Below, piece after piece: positions 7,114-10,000 of a DNA stretch of 10,000 nucleotides. A model generated the notes under the pieces. That model saw only the letters and a program-made list of their open reading frames with translations. It did not search any database and was not told the DNA's origin. Source of the stretch: Rheinheimera sp. Its GTDB lineage: Bacteria > Pseudomonadota > Gammaproteobacteria > Enterobacterales > Alteromonadaceae. The stretch's first letter is position 1; every line of letters starts with the position of its first letter. Made by a program: the position numbers and the translations under genes. Where the stretch lies: positions 1 through 10,000 of the forward strand of contig NZ_JAIWOI010000362.1 in the NCBI RefSeq assembly GCF_020217005.1. The letters are read 5' to 3'.

Positions 7114-8750
7114 GCGCAACAAAAATTGATGCCGTTTATCGAGACGCCGATGTCACGGCTTATAAAGGCAATCCGTTTATAGAAGCTTTACCGCCACTGC
7201 AGGAATCTGTAAACAGTGCTGCAGCTCTTCGTTCAGCATCACTTTTCGATGCGTCAGATCTGCAGAAACCAAGGGTTGTTCGCGCCCACAGTATTTGCCG
7301 TATCACCAATGACTTTTTCCAGCCGCTGGGCTCTCACATGCTCCTGAGTGAGCGTGTTTCGCTAATGATTCGTGGTGGTTATGTTGGCCGTAATCCTAAA
7401 ACAGGCGACCTGCAGCGGCACTTACAAAATGGCTACGAAAGAGTTCAAAGTGGCGATTTGTCTAGCTTCAGATTTGAAGAGGCGAAATCCACAGCCCAAA
7501 GTATGTTGTTGATTGGCTGCTCAGGCAGTGGCAAAACAACGTCATTAGCACGGATCCTGGATACCTATCCTCAAGTCATTTATCACCCGACTATGAATTT
7601 TGAGCAAGTGGTTTATCTGAAAGTGGACTGTTCACACAATGGTTCGCTTAAAGAAATCTGCCTGAACTTCTTTCGGGCGCTCGATAAGGCGTTGGGCTCG
7701 AATTATGAGAAAAAATATGGCCTTAAACGTAATGGTATTGAGACCATGCTGGCACTGATGGCTCAGATTGCCAACGCTCATGCGGTAGGTTTGCTGGTTA
7801 TTGATGAGATCCAGCATTTAAGCCGGGCGAAATCTGGTGGCCCGGAAGCAATGCTGAATTTTTTCGTGACCATGGTGAACACCATTGGTGTGCCAGTCAT
7901 GCTGATTGGCACGCCTAAAGCCCGGGATATTTTTGAAATTGATCTCAGGTCAGCCCGACGCGGCTCAGGTTTAGGTGCGATTTTTTGGGAACCGATGAAA
8001 CAAGGGCCCAATGGTAAGCGTAACCCTGAGTGGGTTGCCTTTACCGATAACCTCTGGAAGCTGCAGTTATTGCAGAGCAAGGATTTGGTGTTGACCGACG
8101 ATTTACGGGACCTTTGGTATGACCTGAGCCAGGGTGTTATGGATATCGTTGTTAAGCTTTTTGTGTTGTCTCAGTTAAGAGCCTTGGCTTTGGGTAAGGA
8201 GCGACTCACTCCTGGCCTGATGAAACAGGTATATAAAGACGAGCTAAAACCTGTTCATCCTATGCTGGAGGCTCTTCGATCTGGCATTCCGGAAAAAATT
8301 GCGCAGTATTCTGATTTGATGCTGCCGGAAATGGACAAGAGACTTATTCAGCTGCAAAGGGATATTGCTGGCATGAAAGTCGAAACCCCAGAGGAATTAG
8401 CGCTAAAACAGCTGGCAACCGACGATGAACGCAGAGTCTACCTGATGCTCAAAGACGATTATGATTCAAGCCTGCTCGTGGCTACGGTGCGTAGAGCATT
8501 TGCTGAAAATCCTAAGCTGACTCGCCCTCAGCTGCTACCGGTGATTTTGAATTGGCTGTCAGATGCTGACATTCCTGTTACACCAGAACAACCGAAAATA
8601 CGTTCTAAGAATACCAAATCTTATCAGTGGGATACTTTGGATTGGGATGACTTGCGCTACATCAGCTCTCAGCAAGCGTCGGCTACAGGTATGCATTCGG
8701 CTTTGGGGGTTAAAGGGTTATTATTTAATTTGAGGAAGTGGGTTAGTTGA
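7110..8750 (+). CDS. tnsC: TnsC, AAA+ ATPase transposition regulator
   Basis: TnsC is the ATP-dependent matchmaker that links the target selector (TnsD or TnsE) to the TnsAB transposase and mediates target immunity. The 546-residue protein (Tn7: 555) has a Walker A motif GCSGSGKTT (136-144), a hydrophobic Walker B ending in LLVIDE (228-233) and a sensor-1-like strand MLIGTPK (264-270). An N-terminal extension of about 120 residues would contact the target selector. The C-terminal end (about 495-546, with [12 protein letters not shown]) matches the region that binds TnsA in Tn7. The start ATG overlaps the tnsB stop (ATGA, 7110-7113) and has GGAG at 7099-7102. In Tn7 tnsD follows closely; here about 960 bp intervene, so any coupling between tnsC and tnsD is broken. 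Confidence 0.97.
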   Translation: MSATKIDAVYRDADVTAYKGNPFIEALPPLQESVNSAAALRSASLFDASDLQKPRVVRAHSICRITNDFFQPLGSHMLLSERVSLMIRGGYVGRNPKTGDLQRHLQNGYERVQSGDLSSFRFEEAKSTAQSMLLIGCSGSGKTTSLARILDTYPQVIYHPTMNFEQVVYLKVDCSHNGSLKEICLNFFRALDKALGSNYEKKYGLKRNGIETMLALMAQIANAHAVGLLVIDEIQHLSRAKSGGPEAMLNFFVTMVNTIGVPVMLIGTPKARDIFEIDLRSARRGSGLGAIFWEPMKQGPNGKRNPEWVAFTDNLWKLQLLQSKDLVLTDDLRDLWYDLSQGVMDIVVKLFVLSQLRALALGKERLTPGLMKQVYKDELKPVHPMLEALRSGIPEKIAQYSDLMLPEMDKRLIQLQRDIAGMKVETPEELALKQLATDDERRVYLMLKDDYDSSLLVATVRRAFAENPKLTRPQLLPVILNWLSDADIPVTPEQPKIRSKNTKSYQWDTLDWDDLRYISSQQASATGMHSALGVKGLLFNLRKWVS

Positions 8751-8902
8751 GTATAACAATTGGGAGCCGTAGCTTTGTGATCTCCACTATTGCTGTTCTG
8801 TATGATTTCAATGAAATCATTTTGACGGTTGCAGACCAGCGCGTAGATGTCGGGTCTATATTGGCCGGTAAATATCATTATGCATGGAGAGTAACTTGCT
8901 AG
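8747..8902 (+). CDS. Possible 51-codon small ORF coupled to tnsC
   Basis: A TTG overlapping the tnsC stop (TTGA, 8747-8750) opens a 51-codon frame ending in TAG at 8900-8902. AGGAAG at 8734-8739, about 8 bp upstream, is a good ribosome site, better than those of the neighbouring genes. The predicted peptide starts [20 protein letters not shown] and is moderately hydrophobic with alternating beta-like segments; I recognise no family. It overlaps the start of the next gene by 19 bp, so translation could pass from tnsC through this ORF to that gene. The rare TTG start, short length and a palindrome inside the frame argue for chance. Unproven. Confidence 0.25.
   Translation: MSITIGSRSFVISTIAVLYDFNEIILTVADQRVDVGSILAGKYHYAWRVTC
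8802..8849 (+). promoter_or_regulatory. Perfect 19-bp palindrome and possible promoter before the unknown gene
   Basis: ATGATTTCA (8802-8810), a central A, and TGAAATCAT (8812-8820) form a perfect 9+1+9 palindrome. One base later a TTGACG (8822-8827) matches five of six bases of a -35 box, with a poor TAGATG -10 at 8844-8849 (16 bp spacing). An activator or repressor site next to a promoter for the 220-codon gene is the natural reading. No T-run follows, so it is not a terminator. Confidence 0.4.
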
Positions 8903-9546
8903 ATTGGCGTAATATTCGAAGGTTATATGAAGAGCTTGGTGATCCCTTTCTCATGATGCCTATAAGCAGTGCCGCAACATCACTGAACCAATCACTTGAG
9001 GACTGTAATGATTCTTTTCAAGAGTTTATGGGGCCGTACGGCGTTGCTCGATCATGTTGGACTGTACCTTGTGAATTAGTGCATGAGCAGATCGGGATTG
9101 TAATTGGTAACGCCTTTGTACTAGCTCAAGTTGGTATATCTCAAGCTGTATCAATTTGTTTGAAGTTGAACGAATATTGTGCAGACATATCTAGGTTGCC
9201 AAAGTCGAAATCTGGGTTTTTAAAAGCCGAGTCAGCGTTTATTTACGACACTGACGTAAGTCAAATAGAAGCTATTGATGCTGTTGCAAATTACTTTAAG
9301 CATCATCATGAATGGCCTGATGGCTGGAGTGAAGATCATGCGAAAGGAGTTCAAAGAAATACTATTTTGATGGTAAAAAAGTTAGGTTTTTCTGAAGACG
9401 GATTAACAGATAATATGTGGAGAGCATTATTTCTTCTCAGTATCTATGACAATGATCTCGGAAAGCTCTGCCGTATGGTCTCAGATTGGAGAGAGTCTTT
9501 GCCTAAATTATTCAAAAATGATTCTAACATTTCTTCTTGTGTTTGA
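8884..9546 (+). CDS. Unknown protein inserted between tnsC and tnsD
   Basis: A 220-residue cytoplasmic-looking protein with no signal peptide or membrane helix. I recognise no family with confidence. Most of it appears helical. The segment AIDAVANYFKHHHEWPDGW (about 130-148) resembles the N-x-x-K-H stretch of some HEPN-type RNases and related defence-island proteins, and the C-terminal part (MWRALFLLSIYDNDLGKLC..VSDWRESL) is a helical tail. The HEPN suggestion is weak. Hand counts on three 60-base lines give about 36% GC, against about 48% in two lines of tnsC, so the gene is probably a recent arrival. The ATG at 8884 lacks a clear Shine-Dalgarno; it may be translated by coupling to the small ORF ending at 8902, or start from the promoter near 8822-8849. 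It sits in the tnsC-tnsD gap, where Tn7 itself carries no gene, so it is probably accessory cargo. A transposition cofactor is the alternative. Confidence 0.75.
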   Translation: MESNLLDWRNIRRLYEELGDPFLMMPISSAATSLNQSLEDCNDSFQEFMGPYGVARSCWTVPCELVHEQIGIVIGNAFVLAQVGISQAVSICLKLNEYCADISRLPKSKSGFLKAESAFIYDTDVSQIEAIDAVANYFKHHHEWPDGWSEDHAKGVQRNTILMVKKLGFSEDGLTDNMWRALFLLSIYDNDLGKLCRMVSDWRESLPKLFKNDSNISSCV

Positions 9547-9708
9547 AGTCTAAATGCTGGGTTTAGCTTTTGAAGCGTAAAAACTTTTACAACGGATTCT
9601 ACTCTATTGTTAATACCTCTACTTCTGATTGAGGTGCTGACAGAAGAGCATTTGTTAGCTCGTTTGGCTATATTCAAAAGCTAATTCTTGGTCGTCGAAT
9701 TAACGATT
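9547..9708 (+). promoter_or_regulatory. Leader region of tnsD with inverted repeat
   Basis: This 162-bp gap holds no gene that I can support. A possible -10 TATATT lies at 9669-9674 without a convincing -35. Just after the start point that box would give, TAATTC (9682-9687) and GAATTA (9697-9702) form a 6-bp inverted repeat with a 9-bp spacer, ending 6 bp before the tnsD ATG. A 14-bp AT-rich palindrome, GTAAAA-AC-TTTTAC, lies at 9577-9590. There is no clear Shine-Dalgarno for tnsD. The gap suggests that tnsD now has its own transcription start. Confidence 0.35.
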
Positions 9709-10000
9709 ATGCTAAATTTCCCCATACCCTATCCAAATGAGCTCATTTATAGCACAGTAGCTCGAACTGGCACTTATCTGGGCATTTCGAGCCCTAAACA
9801 GCTACTGGATGAGGTATATGGCGATCGCAAAGTGATTGCCACCATGGATCTTCCTTGTCATCTGCAGGCTATTTCTAACCAGCTGAAAAGAACAGGCCGA
9901 TATTCTGTTGATGAGCTGGTTTATCAGCACACACTATTCCCGCTGTATGCCCCTTTTGTTTCTGAAGAACACAGGCTTAGGGTTCTAAAGATGATGGCCG
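9709..10000 (+). CDS. tnsD: TnsD, glmS-site target selector (N-terminal part, cut by window end)
   Basis: TnsD (TniQ family) binds the 3' end of glmS and recruits TnsC so that the element inserts at the neutral attTn7 site. The first 97 codons are present and still open at the window end; Tn7 TnsD has 508 residues. The start MLNFPIPYPNELIYSTVAR and the segments SPKQLLDEVYGDRKV and HTLFPLYAPFV closely resemble the Tn7 TnsD N-terminus as remembered, not the shorter TniQ of CRISPR-guided elements. The zinc-binding residues of the TniQ domain would lie downstream. An in-frame TAA at 9682-9684 limits upstream extension, and the ATG at 9709 matches the family start. The TnsD type agrees with where the element sits. 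It is separated from tnsC by a foreign-looking gene. Confidence 0.95.
   Translation, partial: MLNFPIPYPNELIYSTVARTGTYLGISSPKQLLDEVYGDRKVIATMDLPCHLQAISNQLKRTGRYSVDELVYQHTLFPLYAPFVSEEHRLRVLKMMA

Larger units (their letters stand above)
4075..10000 (+). mobile_element. Tn7-family transposon, tns-gene end (partial, continues past window)
   Basis: The element begins with TGTGG at 4075, matching by eye 17 of 22 bases of the remembered Tn7 terminal sequence. It has four TnsB-type sites, then tnsA, tnsB, tnsC, an interrupting unknown gene, and tnsD. Insertion polarity is that of Tn7: the right end with tnsA lies next to glmS. The left end, any tnsE and the main cargo are not in the window. Core protein sizes (275, 697 and 546 residues) are close to the Tn7 values of 273, 702 and 555. 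Nothing here suggests a CRISPR-associated or Tn5053-like relative: TnsA is present, TnsD has the glmS-targeting N-terminus, and no cas gene or array is seen. Confidence 0.95.

Noticed and set aside
8669..8878. Reverse-strand 69-codon frame across the end of tnsC
   Set aside because: Half lies antisense to the conserved tnsC C-terminus and it has no recognisable content.
9444..9677. Reverse-strand 77-codon frame across the end of the unknown gene
   Set aside because: It has no clear ribosome site or recognisable motif and is largely antisense to the forward gene.
9709..10000. CRISPR-associated TniQ instead of TnsD
   Set aside because: The N-terminus resembles Tn7 TnsD and the element is inserted at the TnsD target in glmS; no cas gene is seen.

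Overview
The window is a junction between a gammaproteobacterial chromosome and a Tn7-family transposon inserted at the classical site just downstream of glmS. The host stretch (about 1-4074) carries the 3' end of a TonB-dependent receptor, a ZIP metal transporter, a DeoR-type regulator and glmS. The gene order DeoR regulator-glmS, the base composition and a hairpin-forming intergenic repeat of a kind I associate with Shewanella-like and Rheinheimera-like genomes suggest an Alteromonadales/Chromatiales marine or freshwater bacterium. The genus is an inference.

Host layout. TonB receptor C-terminus (1-163), a strong intrinsic terminator (261-292), a TATAAT promoter (around 330) and the ZIP transporter (417-1172). 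A 261-bp intergenic region follows, holding a REP-like hairpin element (1181-1300) and a second copy of its 29-bp head (1306-1334). Next is a promoter flanked by perfect 10-bp inverted repeats, a likely self-regulation site, then the DeoR regulator (1434-2213) and glmS (2220-4049), only 6 bp apart and probably co-transcribed.

Transposon layout. The element starts at 4075, 25 bp after the glmS stop codon, with TGTGG as in Tn7 and four abutting TnsB-type sites (4083-4161). A rho-independent hairpin follows, whose T-run ends at the tnsA start codon. Then come tnsA (4209-5036), tnsB (5020-7113) and tnsC (7110-8750), each overlapping the next, as in a translationally coupled operon. Catalytic residues of TnsA (E63, D114, Q130, K132) and TnsB (D273, D361, E396) are present at the same residue numbers as in Tn7, so this is a close canonical Tn7 relative with an apparently intact heteromeric transposase. 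tnsD (from 9709) runs off the window end. Its N-terminus looks like the glmS-targeting TnsD, which fits the insertion site.

The unexpected part is 8751-9708. tnsC and tnsD are split by an AT-rich unknown gene of 220 codons (8884-9546), with a possible 51-codon small ORF and a perfect 19-bp palindrome in front of it. This looks like foreign cargo inserted inside the transposition module rather than in the usual cargo bay. Its function is unknown; a weak HEPN-like motif hints at a defence or toxin role. The transposon's left end, tnsE and main cargo lie outside the window.
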